A DNA stretch of 64,000 nucleotides from Colwellia sp. (GCA_013215295.1 JABSOZ010000005.1:186001-250000); one strand, 5' to 3'. Positions 27,477-37,041 are shown, counted from the first letter of the stretch. Numbers and translations are program-made. The notes: generated by a model from the letters alone, not told the origin.

Positions 27477-29546
27477 ATGAATGAACTATTGATAGGTGAC
27501 TTTCGTGTCAATATTAAACGTAGCGAAATTATCTACCAACAGAATATTTGTACTTTAGAGCCTAAATTGCTGCAAGTTTTACTGTTATTGGCAGAAAAAC
27601 CTGGGGAAATAGTTTCTCATCAGGAATTTCAACAAAAAATTTGGTCGGGTGTAGTGGTGGAGGCTAATACCTTACAGCGCTGTATAGCCAAGTTACGTAA
27701 AGTTTTTAATGATGACGCCAAAGGTCAGAAGTTTATCACCACACATCCTAAAGTTGGTTATAGCTTAGTGGCACAAGTTAACTGGCAGCAGCCATTGCCG
27801 CAGTTGCCCATCAAAGCCATTCAGTCTAAAAGCAGGCTGATGATGATGGTTCTACTCTCACTTGTGCTTATAGTTGCTGTCTATTGGTTAATCGTATCAA
27901 AACCAAATGATAGTATTACCTTTAGCCATATATCTCCCGTTACCACCACAGATGAAACCGAATATCGTCCTAGCTTTTCAGCCGATGGTCGTTATATTGT
28001 TTTTCAACGTTTTGTCAGCGGTAAAAAAAATCATTTATTTGCTAAAGATCTAGTAAAAAATGAAGAATATCGCTTAACGGAGCAGCCCGGACTTTTTGGT
28101 AAACCAATATGGTCACCTGATGGCAGTCAAGTTGCTTTTCAACAAACGATTGCATCCGCCCAATCAGAAAAAGGAGGGGCTTGTGACACTATTGCTTCTG
28201 TTTCATTCTCTTTGGCTAAAAGTAGCCCACAATCTCCACAGTCTCTGTATATTTGTCACACGGACAATATTTCTACACTTACTTGGTTAGATCAACATTC
28301 GATCGCCTTTATTGCTGGTGACTATTATGCAAGTGAAGTTAGGCTATTAAATATTAATAACCAAAAAACGCGTTTGTTATATAAGCAAAAAGGGCAATTT
28401 ATTCACTCATTAGCTTACACGGCGAACAATAATCAGCTAGCTGTACTTCAAGCTAGTTCTACATTTAGTGGAGAGCTAGTTTTATTAAATCTCGATAAAA
28501 ATTTGCAGCTAAACAAAGTAGACAAAATAACACTGAAACCACCTGAAAGTCTTAGTTATCACTTATGGGGAGAAATGAGTTGGCACCCAAGTGAAGATCA
28601 TTTATTAGTCTCGTACGAGCATAGCTTATATAAAATCAAACTCAGTGGAGAAATGGTAGAACTTCCTGTCCCTACTTATCAGACTATTTATGATCCAGTG
28701 TATCACCCAGATGGCAAAAAAATTGCCGCAACTCTCGGCATTGCCGACTTTGATATCAACCAAATTTCTTGGCAGTTGGATAATACGGTATTAGCCGATC
28801 CTGAAGTTTTATACCGCAGTACGGTAAGAGAAGGTAATGCCAAATATCAGCCTGAAGGTGTAGGTATTGCCTTTTTATCAAAACGTAGTGGTAACCGCCA
28901 ACTATGGTTTGCAACTGACAACGAGCTAAAACAACTAACCTATCTAGAACCACAAGAACGTATCCATACATTTATCTGGTCAAATAAGCATAATCAACTA
29001 CTGATTAGCGTTAATAACCAATTACGTTTAATTTCTATCTCTGGCGATAGTGAACCTCTTAATAACTCACCAACAGTACTTAATATCTACCAATGGCTGC
29101 CGAATGGAAATCTGCTTTTAAAAATAGTCCTGAATAACCAAGCAAGTATTGTTAAATTTGATATTAATAGCGGAGCGTATCAATCCTTATATCAAGGTCA
29201 TACTCGTTGGGCTCAACTTGATGTGAACAATAAAAACTATCAACCCAGCCTCTATATTTCTGACTATGGTGGGAATCTCATTAAAGTAAATAACAATAAG
29301 CAAGAAAACAACGACAAATTACCCATCCTACCTATACGTGGTAAATTTTTTATTAAAGCAGACAAGCTGGTATTTATAGGCCAGCAGGGTGGGGGGTGGC
29401 TTTATGATCTGCAAAGTAATAAAACTGAAAGAATCTTCGATCTTGAGATGAAATTTCGTAAAATTGACGATATTGATTTAGTGGGCCAGCGGTTGCTTTA
29501 TCAACACTACGTTTCAGGAAAAAAAGAAATTGTAATTATTCAATAA
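27477..29546 (+). CDS. CadC-type membrane-bound regulator with TolB-like beta-propeller sensor
   Basis: This is a 689-residue one-component regulator. Residues about 5-100 form the OmpR/CadC winged helix (PGEIVSHQEFQQKIW, NTLQRCIAKLRKVF, TTHPKVGYSL). A single span lies at about 121-140 (MMMVLLSLVLIVAVYWLIV). The periplasmic part contains PD40/TolB-type propeller repeats (FSADGRYIVFQR, WSPDGSQVAFQ, YHPDGKKIAAT). It would bind DNA inside while sensing a ligand or partner outside. It is divergent from the esterase gene at 26016, its most likely target. The gene after it is a second, different CadC-type regulator. Confidence 0.88.
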   Translation: MNELLIGDFRVNIKRSEIIYQQNICTLEPKLLQVLLLLAEKPGEIVSHQEFQQKIWSGVVVEANTLQRCIAKLRKVFNDDAKGQKFITTHPKVGYSLVAQVNWQQPLPQLPIKAIQSKSRLMMMVLLSLVLIVAVYWLIVSKPNDSITFSHISPVTTTDETEYRPSFSADGRYIVFQRFVSGKKNHLFAKDLVKNEEYRLTEQPGLFGKPIWSPDGSQVAFQQTIASAQSEKGGACDTIASVSFSLAKSSPQSPQSLYICHTDNISTLTWLDQHSIAFIAGDYYASEVRLLNINNQKTRLLYKQKGQFIHSLAYTANNNQLAVLQASSTFSGELVLLNLDKNLQLNKVDKITLKPPESLSYHLWGEMSWHPSEDHLLVSYEHSLYKIKLSGEMVELPVPTYQTIYDPVYHPDGKKIAATLGIADFDINQISWQLDNTVLADPEVLYRSTVREGNAKYQPEGVGIAFLSKRSGNRQLWFATDNELKQLTYLEPQERIHTFIWSNKHNQLLISVNNQLRLISISGDSEPLNNSPTVLNIYQWLPNGNLLLKIVLNNQASIVKFDINSGAYQSLYQGHTRWAQLDVNNKNYQPSLYISDYGGNLIKVNNNKQENNDKLPILPIRGKFFIKADKLVFIGQQGGGWLYDLQSNKTERIFDLEMKFRKIDDIDLVGQRLLYQHYVSGKKEIVIIQ

Positions 29547-29553
29547 GTAAGGC

Positions 29554-29584
29554 ACTTGAACCCTCGACAACCGGAATCACAATC
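29554..29584 (-). other. 31-nt tRNA-His gene fragment (possible att-site remnant)
   Basis: This stretch is the exact reverse complement of 6293-6323, the anticodon arm through T-arm of the tRNA-His gene. It stands alone 8 bp after the regulator stop, without the rest of the tRNA. Such segments are the usual identity blocks left by tRNA-targeting integrases. The remaining gap to 29861 is AT-rich and holds no gene I can support. Confidence 0.75.
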
Positions 29585-29861
29585 GAGTATAACACGAACG
29601 ATATGTTGGACAGAGCGCAAAAAAATATTGAAAGGAACAATAAATATTTTTTCACTGGACGTTATTACCAAGTTAACTAACATAAAAATCAAAGGCCTAA
29701 TCTTAATCATGTTATTCTTTATTTTGTTTAGCCGTTTTAAATACTTATATAAAATTAACGCATATTATGGGTAATTAAAGAACGGTCATGGACAATATCA
29801 AAGACAAAAAATCACTGCTTTTTCATTATTAAGTAACATTATCTTCTCTGAGTACATCTAT

Positions 29862-31367
29862 ATGGCTAACTTCATTAAAACTGCAAATCATGAAATTCAC
29901 CTAGTGAGCTGTAGAGTAACTTTTAACGGAAAAAACTTAAAAATTCGTACTAAAACATTTTTGCTTTTAAAGCTTTTAATTGAATCATCAGGTCAAATAG
30001 TCAGTAAAGACAAGATACTCAACGAGATTTGGAGTGATGTAATTACGGATGATCAGGTTATTTTTCAATCGATTAAAGAATTGAGAAAAATATTTGAAGG
30101 TATAGATGTTATTAAAAATTATCCTAGAAAAGGCTACGCATGGGTACCTGAAGTATCATATGAAGTGACTAACCCTGAAAATTTTGAATCAACTGAAAAA
30201 AGACTTGCTCGAACGAGTCCTTTCAAAAATACAAAATATTTGGCTTTAATTTTTTCGCTAGCTTTTTGTATTATTGCTTTCCTATTTTTCATAAAACAAC
30301 AAGAGAATACTAATCAAGGATCAATCATTATTTTACCCGTAATGAATGAATTATCTAATATTGATCATCAATGGGTTCGTTTAGGCGTTATGGATCAAAT
30401 TATTCATCAATTGCCATCTTCTAATATAAGCGGAGTACTGCAAACAGATGATGTGTTAGAGATAATGAGTCGAGCAAACGTATCAAAATTCGACTTTAAA
30501 CGAAAAGATATTGACCGTATATTTTCTGTTTCTGGTGCAACTCTAATTGTCGAATTGAGGTTGTCAGGTAATCAAAATGAATATCAACTGATCTATAGCC
30601 TACATAGAAGAAATGGTCTTGAGCGTGGGGTAATCATAGGCGAAAATATTACGGTGATAGCCAACCAACTCGCAATGCTTGTGAGTAAAAAAGCTAACCT
30701 GAATATGCTTGATGAAGAGCTTCAATACCATTCAGACTTTGCCAATGAAATGCTAGCCACCGCACTAGACAAAATTAATGCTGAAGAATTCAATTCGGCA
30801 AAAGCACTTCTCAATGCAGCTAAAGAAATTGAACCAAGTAATCTCGTCATAAGCAGACACTTGGCACGAGTACTGGTTATAAAAAACCAACTAAAAGAAG
30901 CCGAAGTAATCATAACTGAAGCGATATCAACAGCCGAAAAACAAAAAAAAATTCGTGAGTTAGGAAGACTCTACACTCTGTTAAGTCAAATTTTCATGCG
31001 GTCAGAAAGTTATATTCAGGCCATAGACGCTTTAGTAATCGCAGAAATAAATGCCAAAGAAGCGAATGACTGGCTTTATCTTGGGTATATTTCTTCAATC
31101 AGAGGAAAAGCTTATCAACAGACTGAGAAATATTTACTTGCCGATAAATCTTTTAAACTATCCATAAATTATCATAAGGTAATCCAATGTCCTTTTGGTC
31201 AAGCACAAGGTTTGTTGGCGTTGGCAGAGTTAGCAATTAGTCAGGGGAATTACCAAAGTGCACAAAAAAGAGTTGAGAGCTCATTGTCCATTATCAAAGA
31301 GAGAAAATTAACTAATCTACAAGCCGTTGCCTTATCAATAAAAAGTGTAATTAAACAAAAAAAATAA
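29862..31367 (+). CDS. CadC-type membrane-bound regulator with TPR periplasmic domain
   Basis: This is a 501-residue protein. A winged-helix OmpR/CadC DNA-binding domain occupies about residues 10-105 (GQIVSKDKILNEIWSDVI, NYPRKGYAW). One span lies at about 125-145 (YLALIFSLAFCIIAFLFFI). The C-terminal half is periplasmic, with TPR-like helical pairs from about 290 on (ALLNAAKEIEPSNLVISRHL, YTLLSQIFMRSESYIQAIDAL). It precedes a same-strand run of seven genes (CPBP protease to DUF6429), some of which it may control. It is only weakly similar to the propeller-type regulator upstream outside the DNA-binding domain. Confidence 0.87.
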   Translation: MANFIKTANHEIHLVSCRVTFNGKNLKIRTKTFLLLKLLIESSGQIVSKDKILNEIWSDVITDDQVIFQSIKELRKIFEGIDVIKNYPRKGYAWVPEVSYEVTNPENFESTEKRLARTSPFKNTKYLALIFSLAFCIIAFLFFIKQQENTNQGSIIILPVMNELSNIDHQWVRLGVMDQIIHQLPSSNISGVLQTDDVLEIMSRANVSKFDFKRKDIDRIFSVSGATLIVELRLSGNQNEYQLIYSLHRRNGLERGVIIGENITVIANQLAMLVSKKANLNMLDEELQYHSDFANEMLATALDKINAEEFNSAKALLNAAKEIEPSNLVISRHLARVLVIKNQLKEAEVIITEAISTAEKQKKIRELGRLYTLLSQIFMRSESYIQAIDALVIAEINAKEANDWLYLGYISSIRGKAYQQTEKYLLADKSFKLSINYHKVIQCPFGQAQGLLALAELAISQGNYQSAQKRVESSLSIIKERKLTNLQAVALSIKSVIKQKK

Positions 31368-31573
31368 AAATTTAATTGAAATAGATCATTGTTTGCTCCT
31401 ATTAATATCAAATACTATCTATATAAAACTCTCTTTTAAAGTAGGTGAAATGCTATAAACGTTACTGTTTAATAGCATTTCAGAATATTTCAGGTGTTTT
31501 CATTGGTAGTTTATCTACGAGTGAAGCAACATTGTTTTCATTAACCGTCACACTAATGGAAACGATAAATATT

Positions 31574-32380
31574 ATGACAACATTAGAAAAATCCTTACTG
31601 AACTTCCCTATTACAAGTGTCATTGCAATGGTGATAATTTGCATTACAGCAATTGTATTTATACCACCATTGTTTATATCTGTTGATAATCAATTTGATA
31701 AAGATATTGCCCATAGCATAATTCAACTTGTCCTTACCGGAGGAGTTTTTGCAATTATTTATAAATGTAATTGGATTAAAAATATCGGGCTGACAACGAA
31801 ATTTAAAAACTGGCCTAGTCGTTGGTGGCTAGTAAGTATTCCAATGTCTTTGTTAGCGTTACTCAATGTAATTTCTATTGATAGTTCTCTACTTGTTTTT
31901 GATATTGGAAAATTAACTCGATGGATGTTTGTAAACTTTACAACGGGTTTATTTGAAGAGTTGTTATTAAGAGGCTTTTGTTTTTATTTACTATTTACTG
32001 CTTGGAAACACAAAAGCAACGCGTTATTTAAAGCAGCTATCGCTCAAGCCGTTATTTTTGGCGCTGCTCACATCGTAAATCTAACCATAGCAGAGCCTTT
32101 AGATGTGTATGCTCAGATAATATACGCAACTTTATTTGGCATTGGTTTTGCGGGGTTATTAGTTTATACCCAAAGCATCTGGTTACCCCTTTTTATTCAC
32201 TCGATAATAAATGCAGCTTCAGGTTTTGGTTTTTACTTTATACCCGGCCTTGTCATTGAGTCTAGTGATGCGAGTTCTTATGTTGTAGGGATCGTTATTA
32301 TATTCTTATTATGTGGTTTACCAGGTCTATTCTTGTTGAAAAATGCAAATAAAAAACTTGCACTCAATAAAATCGATTAG
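31574..32380 (+). CDS. CPBP family intramembrane metalloprotease
   Basis: This is a polytopic membrane protein of about 268 residues with seven or eight hydrophobic segments. The CPBP (CAAX protease and bacteriocin-processing) motifs are clear: EELLLRG (paired Glu plus Arg), FGAAHIVNL (His) and FIHSIINA (His-x3-Asn). Members cleave prenylated or other membrane substrates or act in bacteriocin self-immunity, and which applies here is unknown. The frame is open back to a GTG at 31445; I prefer the ATG at 31574 because the added residues do not look conserved. It is followed at 26 bp by the next gene. Confidence 0.85.
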   Translation: MTTLEKSLLNFPITSVIAMVIICITAIVFIPPLFISVDNQFDKDIAHSIIQLVLTGGVFAIIYKCNWIKNIGLTTKFKNWPSRWWLVSIPMSLLALLNVISIDSSLLVFDIGKLTRWMFVNFTTGLFEELLLRGFCFYLLFTAWKHKSNALFKAAIAQAVIFGAAHIVNLTIAEPLDVYAQIIYATLFGIGFAGLLVYTQSIWLPLFIHSIINAASGFGFYFIPGLVIESSDASSYVVGIVIIFLLCGLPGLFLLKNANKKLALNKID

Positions 32381-32406
32381 CCAAGATATAAAATCTTTAA
32401 TAGAAG

Positions 32407-33576
32407 ATGAAAAATATGCGTTTACATAAAAAATTAAATTTGCGGAGCTTTGTTAGTTTAACTATTTTTTTATCATTAATGGTGATACTGGTTACCTCTA
32501 TTCTAATGTTTTCACAACATCATGATGCTTCTACCGCCATAGTCCATACAAGTGTAGGTTTTGGCATGTTAATCATTGCTCTGTGGCATCTAAAAAATAA
32601 TTTTACTCCACTTAAACAATACTTCAAATGGCGTACAGGACATAAGTCTGTCATTAATATCGCCTTGCCTTTATCGGTAAGTTTGTGTTTGTTACTCGTA
32701 TTGCTATCAACTTTTCAATTTTCTCCATTATTAGCGGTTTATGAATGGGGTAATAGGTTACGAGCAGGTGATACGGCAAGAGAAGTTGATAAAATATCAT
32801 ATGACAAAGTTGATAAAACGCTTGATAGCCATACAGGGGCTGAGCTTACCATTGATTTACGTAAAGGCCCCTATTTCGCTTGGCCACAATATGCCATCTG
32901 GGTGGAAACTTTAGATGGTGAATTTATTCAACCAATTTATGTGACTTCATCATTGGCTAAAAATAACTTTATCAATAAAGTAACCAATAAAGATAATAGC
33001 ATCAGGTTTAATTCACATGTTTTTTTCTCAAAGAAGTTTGATCCAAAAACCTTGTTCAATTTTGAAGAAGATGTTGCCACAAAAGATCAGCGAATAAGAC
33101 CCGAGTCTCTTCCCGTATTTTTGCATAAATTAGGGAAAAAATCGGCAGATGGTTTTTTTGTCCCTACAGACGGTAACTTAATAGCCGATTCTTATACTGG
33201 CGCAACTATCAATAATAATTTTTTATTAAAAAGTAGAATGAAGCAACCTATAGAGGGGCGTGTAAAGGTTCGTTTAGAAGTGAATCATTCTTTTGATTTT
33301 AATGAATATTATTCAAGTGATAGGTTTCCTGATGATCCTATTTATTCCGGTAGTGGCTACAGCGCTCAACCCTCAATTATCTACGAAGCTATTGTGAATT
33401 TTAATGAAGAACAAGAATACTACCCTATGAAAATTATTGGTCATGGTCATCACTCCGGACAAAACGGTTTGGTTTACCAAGACATGGGAAATTTTACGAC
33501 CGCATTAGAGTTGATCGATAGAGTCATTATTGAAGTAAAGCAAGATAATGTAACAAACTTACAGAGAAATCCATGA
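32407..33576 (+). CDS. DUF4405-like membrane protein with large extracytoplasmic domain
   Basis: This is a 389-residue protein. The N-terminal part has three spans (about 14-34, 43-62 and 80-103) with conserved His residues (SQHHD, VHTSVGF, LWHLKNNF), the pattern of DUF4405 membrane proteins that may bind haem. Residues about 110-389 form an extracytoplasmic domain (DLRKGPYFAWPQYAIWVE, KIIGHGHHSG) I cannot assign. The ATG at 32416 (Met4) is an alternative start. Its end overlaps the next gene by 4 nt (ATGA), so the two are translationally coupled. Confidence 0.65.
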   Translation: MKNMRLHKKLNLRSFVSLTIFLSLMVILVTSILMFSQHHDASTAIVHTSVGFGMLIIALWHLKNNFTPLKQYFKWRTGHKSVINIALPLSVSLCLLLVLLSTFQFSPLLAVYEWGNRLRAGDTAREVDKISYDKVDKTLDSHTGAELTIDLRKGPYFAWPQYAIWVETLDGEFIQPIYVTSSLAKNNFINKVTNKDNSIRFNSHVFFSKKFDPKTLFNFEEDVATKDQRIRPESLPVFLHKLGKKSADGFFVPTDGNLIADSYTGATINNNFLLKSRMKQPIEGRVKVRLEVNHSFDFNEYYSSDRFPDDPIYSGSGYSAQPSIIYEAIVNFNEEQEYYPMKIIGHGHHSGQNGLVYQDMGNFTTALELIDRVIIEVKQDNVTNLQRNP

Positions 33577-34550
33577 AATATATAATTATCGCCATTTCAT
33601 TATTATTCCTTACCAGCTGCGGGACAACCTCATCATTAGATCTGAGCGGGTATGCTCAAATTCAGGAACCTCGGCTATATCCAGCTTTATATACCAAAAA
33701 ATGGCGTCATGGGGTATTAGATTGTGAATTAAGTAAAGATCCATCTTTGGAGGTTTACCGTTACGATACGGGTAGTTACATTATTCGTCAAAATAAATGC
33801 GCTAATTTTGAGGCTCCTTTTATCTATGTACTTTTTGGTGAAAAAAAGGTCGTTATTTTAGATACAGGAGCTTCAAAGAGTCCTGTTGAAAATCCACTTT
33901 ATTTGACCGTAACATCCCTTATTGAGCAAGAATTAAAACTAATGGGAAAAAATCAATTTGAAATACTGGTTATTCATTCTCATAGCCATAGTGATCATTA
34001 TCAAGGTGACTCTCAATTTAGGGGAAAAAATAATGTCACAATAGTTGCTCCTACTCATAAGGCAATGAAACAGTTTTTTACTTTTGATGATTGGCCCAAT
34101 ACGAGTACTACGCTTGATTTGGGTAACCGAAAATTGGTTGTTATTCCAACTCCAGGCCATCAAGAAGAAGCTATTTCTATTTACGACCCTAAAACAAAAT
34201 GGCTGCTCACCGGAGATACATTCTATCCAGGTTATATTTATGTGAAAAACTGGAGTGATTACAGAAAAAGCATAGCTCGCCTGGTCGCTTTTACAAAATA
34301 TAATGAAGTCAGTGCAATACTTGGGGCGCATATAGAAATGAAAACTGAGAGTGGCGAGTATTATCCTATTGGTACAACATTCCAGCCCGATGAAGCATCA
34401 CTTGCTTTATCACTAGCACAACTGAATTTTTTAAATAATAAATTAAATGAATATCAAGCACCTCAAAAAATAATAATGGATAAACTTATCATTGCACCAA
34501 TGAGTACTTTAAATAAAATGATTAATCACATCGTTAAATGGTTTATTTGA
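33573..34550 (+). CDS. MBL-fold metallo-hydrolase lipoprotein
   Basis: This is a 325-residue protein with lipobox LTSC (Cys16), so it is exported and lipid-anchored. The metallo-beta-lactamase motif HSHSHSDH (about 130-137) has the HxHxDH ligands, followed by PTPGHQEE for the next His, LLTGDTFYPG for the bridging Asp and LGAHIEM for the last His. The substrate is unknown. It starts inside the stop of the DUF4405-like gene, so the two proteins are probably made in fixed ratio and may form a membrane complex. Confidence 0.88.
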   Translation: MKYIIIAISLLFLTSCGTTSSLDLSGYAQIQEPRLYPALYTKKWRHGVLDCELSKDPSLEVYRYDTGSYIIRQNKCANFEAPFIYVLFGEKKVVILDTGASKSPVENPLYLTVTSLIEQELKLMGKNQFEILVIHSHSHSDHYQGDSQFRGKNNVTIVAPTHKAMKQFFTFDDWPNTSTTLDLGNRKLVVIPTPGHQEEAISIYDPKTKWLLTGDTFYPGYIYVKNWSDYRKSIARLVAFTKYNEVSAILGAHIEMKTESGEYYPIGTTFQPDEASLALSLAQLNFLNNKLNEYQAPQKIIMDKLIIAPMSTLNKMINHIVKWFI

Positions 34551-34590
34551 TAGGCCCCTACATGTAAATCATGTCTGAAAGGAAATAAAA

Positions 34591-34998
34591 ATGAATAAAA
34601 AAATGAATCCTCTTGAATATGCAAATGAACTTACGGAGCACTGGTCTCCTCGTATTATTTCTAATGTTGATGATTACTATATTAAAGTTGCAAGGCTTAA
34701 AGGTGAAATTACATGGCATCAGCATAAAAATGAAGATGAACTTTTTTTGATACTAAAAGGAGCACTAACAATCGAACTTGAAAATGAATCAGTTATTCTC
34801 AATGAGGGTGACATGTATGTTGTTCAAAAGGGAGTTTTACATAATCCAGTAGCAAAAGAAGAATGTTTAGTTTTGCTTTTTGAGAAAAATAGCACTGAGC
34901 ATACCGGTGAGATAAAACACGAAAAATCTAGAAGTCATCACGAGCAATTAAGAGTATTAGATCTTAAAAATAATTTAAACAGTTCTCAAAAATTGTAG
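34591..34998 (+). CDS. Cupin domain protein
   Basis: This is a 135-residue single-domain cupin. Motif 1 is WHQHKNEDELFLILKG (metal-binding His, His and Glu) and motif 2 is GDMYVVQKGVLHNP (His). There is no signal peptide, so it is cytoplasmic. The function is open: such small cupins act as isomerases, dioxygenase-like enzymes or sensors. AGGAAAT precedes the ATG. It lies 40 bp after the MBL lipoprotein and 30 bp before the esterase on the same strand. Confidence 0.85.
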   Translation: MNKKMNPLEYANELTEHWSPRIISNVDDYYIKVARLKGEITWHQHKNEDELFLILKGALTIELENESVILNEGDMYVVQKGVLHNPVAKEECLVLLFEKNSTEHTGEIKHEKSRSHHEQLRVLDLKNNLNSSQKL

Positions 34999-35028
34999 TT
35001 AAAACTAAATATTGAATTAGAGGATCCT

Positions 35029-36270
35029 ATGAATAAAATAATCATAACCATATTGTTTTTAATGAGTGTTTTTTCAGTTAGCGCGATAGCAGCTGATATT
35101 TTATTAGACAAAAAACCTATAATTGGCGCTTATGAATACCAACATTACTCACCAATATTCTCAGACAAAAGGCGTTATATGGTGTCTTTACCTGAGCGAT
35201 ACCACATAAATAAACACCAGTATCCCAGCCTCTATATTGTAGATGCAGATTTTCAATTTCAGCACGTATCAGCAATAGTGAAAAATCTTGCTCGTATGGG
35301 AAAGCTACCGCCAATGATTGTTATTGGTATCGCAACTCAGGGGGATGATGACTATCTTAATAGTACTACTTGGCCAGATCCTGAAGATGATGCTTTTGGT
35401 GGCGCAGATAACTTTCAAGCCTACCTCAAACAGGAATTGCTACCACTAATCGATAGTCAATATCGAACCAATGAAAAAAAAGTATTATCAGGTTATTCAC
35501 TTGGTGGCTTATTTACTTTGTACAGCATGATACAAAAAGAAACGCCATTTAATGCCTTTCTTGCTATGAGCCCCAGTGCATGGTTCGACAGAAACAGTTT
35601 ACCCGGCAAGATAGAGGCAATGTTGAAAAAAAACAAATTAACTTCACCCGTATTTATTTCTTTGGCGAATGAAGAAGGCATGGGAGTAGACAAGGTTATT
35701 GAGGCTTTCAAAAAATCAGCGCCTGATGAGTTAAATTGGCAATACAAGCATTACCCCAATGAAAACCACTTCACCACGGCCTTACCCGCACTCTATGATG
35801 GACTTCAATTTCTTGCTCCTAATTACGCCGTCGATGGTACAGATATGTTAGCTATAGGTGACTACAAACAGGTACTGGCACACTTTAATACACAACGACA
35901 ACAATGGGCTGGATTTCATTTAGGTTGGTTAAAAGCTTGGCAGTTTGTTAAATATCTTTCTTGGTCAAAACAATTAGATGAAGTTGATAGGGTATTGGCT
36001 GAAATAAGCAAACTGTTTCCTGAGTATCTAACTACAGTCAGTATTCAATTGGCGAAAGGGTATAATAAAAGGAAAGATTTTGATCGAGTAGCACAACTAC
36101 TCGATAGTGCAAAAGTAGAAGGAGAAACGTTACCTGGTTGGCATAAGCAGATGAGCATCTACTATATTGGCATGGGAAATCCTAAACTTGCACAAAAGCA
36201 TCAGGTATTGGCACTCAAACTGGCAACGAAATATCAGCTAGAAAGTTGGGAAGTTTGGGAGTTAAATTAG
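35029..36270 (+). CDS. IroE/Fes-like esterase with TPR-like C-terminus (paralogue)
   Basis: This is a 413-residue secreted hydrolase with a signal peptide (cleavage likely after AIA). The esterase fold contains YPSLYIVDADFQF, the nucleophile in SGYSLGG and the late His in NENHFTTAL. Residues about 315-400 are TPR-like. It matches the protein encoded at 26016-27266 in length, domain order and motifs, so the two are paralogues, each near a CadC-type regulator. GAGGAT precedes the ATG. It is the sixth gene of the run that begins with the regulator at 29862. Confidence 0.82.
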   Translation: MNKIIITILFLMSVFSVSAIAADILLDKKPIIGAYEYQHYSPIFSDKRRYMVSLPERYHINKHQYPSLYIVDADFQFQHVSAIVKNLARMGKLPPMIVIGIATQGDDDYLNSTTWPDPEDDAFGGADNFQAYLKQELLPLIDSQYRTNEKKVLSGYSLGGLFTLYSMIQKETPFNAFLAMSPSAWFDRNSLPGKIEAMLKKNKLTSPVFISLANEEGMGVDKVIEAFKKSAPDELNWQYKHYPNENHFTTALPALYDGLQFLAPNYAVDGTDMLAIGDYKQVLAHFNTQRQQWAGFHLGWLKAWQFVKYLSWSKQLDEVDRVLAEISKLFPEYLTTVSIQLAKGYNKRKDFDRVAQLLDSAKVEGETLPGWHKQMSIYYIGMGNPKLAQKHQVLALKLATKYQLESWEVWELN

Positions 36271-36304
36271 CATATATGGACGCTTGTTTAATATGGAGTT
36301 AAAA

Positions 36305-36646
36305 ATGAGGTTAAGAGTTGTTTTATTATCAATCCTCTTCATTGTAAATACGGCGTATGCCGACAGTGAAGGAAAAAGAGGATTTGTCCTAGATATAGCC
36401 GTAAGTGGATTTTTTAGCCCGGAAGTTAAATCAGCTAAAGTAATTTCTTTAGTGTCACATTCAAATGCAGAGAAAGTAGGGATAAAAATCGGAGATGAAT
36501 TAGTCGCCGTACATGAATGCAAAATTCCAGGTTGTCCGGCTAACAAGGCTAAAAAGTTAATGACAAAAAAGCCTGGCGAAACAGTTTTACTTTCTTTTCG
36601 TCGAGAAGATCAAACTATTTATGCTGTAAAATTGGTTTTGGAATAA
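36305..36646 (+). CDS. Small exported PDZ-like protein
   Basis: This is a protein of about 113 residues with a signal peptide ending AYA. The mature part resembles one PDZ domain: KVISLVSHSNAEKVGIKIGD is the carboxylate-binding and helix region, and PGETVLLSFRR the final strands. It has no protease domain, so it is a stand-alone peptide-binding module. I chose the ATG at 36305 because GGAG lies upstream; an ATG at 36284 adds seven residues. It lies 34 bp after the esterase gene, so it is likely its partner in the same transcript. Confidence 0.7.
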   Translation: MRLRVVLLSILFIVNTAYADSEGKRGFVLDIAVSGFFSPEVKSAKVISLVSHSNAEKVGIKIGDELVAVHECKIPGCPANKAKKLMTKKPGETVLLSFRREDQTIYAVKLVLE

Positions 36647-36751
36647 AAAATTAAGCAATATGTAGTTAGTTCTTTTAGCTTAGCCACATAATTTTAGAAA
36701 ACTATTATCAGCCCATTAAATGGGCGTTGGCTTTCGGTCTTAGGAGTTGTT

Positions 36752-36985
36752 ATGGATATCGATGAAGATAAAATAGCTGAAGCTGCATTAGCTTTAATGT
36801 ATCTCACACTACATGATCACTTTCGAGCATGGAAACAAATTGACTGGGAAGTCACTCATAGATTACACGAAAAAGGTTTGATTTGTGACCCTGTGAGTAA
36901 AGCCAAATCTGTAGTTTTGACAAAAGAAGGACTTAAGCAATCTGAAGCGCTATTTAATAAACTCTTCGTCAAAAACAAACGGTAG
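36752..36985 (+). CDS. DUF6429 family protein
   Basis: This is a 77-residue cytoplasmic protein: MDIDEDKIAEAALALMYLTL, then DPVSKAKSVVLTKEGL and a C-terminal EALFNKLF helix. It matches the DUF6429 family, which is often found beside mobile elements; the function is unknown. TAGGAG precedes the ATG. It lies just outside the GC-rich repeat at 37042 and may be part of the mobile junction region rather than of the esterase operon. Confidence 0.75.
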   Translation: MDIDEDKIAEAALALMYLTLHDHFRAWKQIDWEVTHRLHEKGLICDPVSKAKSVVLTKEGLKQSEALFNKLFVKNKR

Positions 36986-37041
36986 ACTGAACTCTGATTC
37001 AATTTTTAAGTGGGACAAGAGAAGTTGATACCCTAAGGAAC

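Noticed and set aside
29556-29774. 72-codon TTG-initiated ORF after the propeller regulator
   Set aside because: Its first codons are the inverted tRNA-His fragment and there is no ribosome site; it is treated as non-coding.
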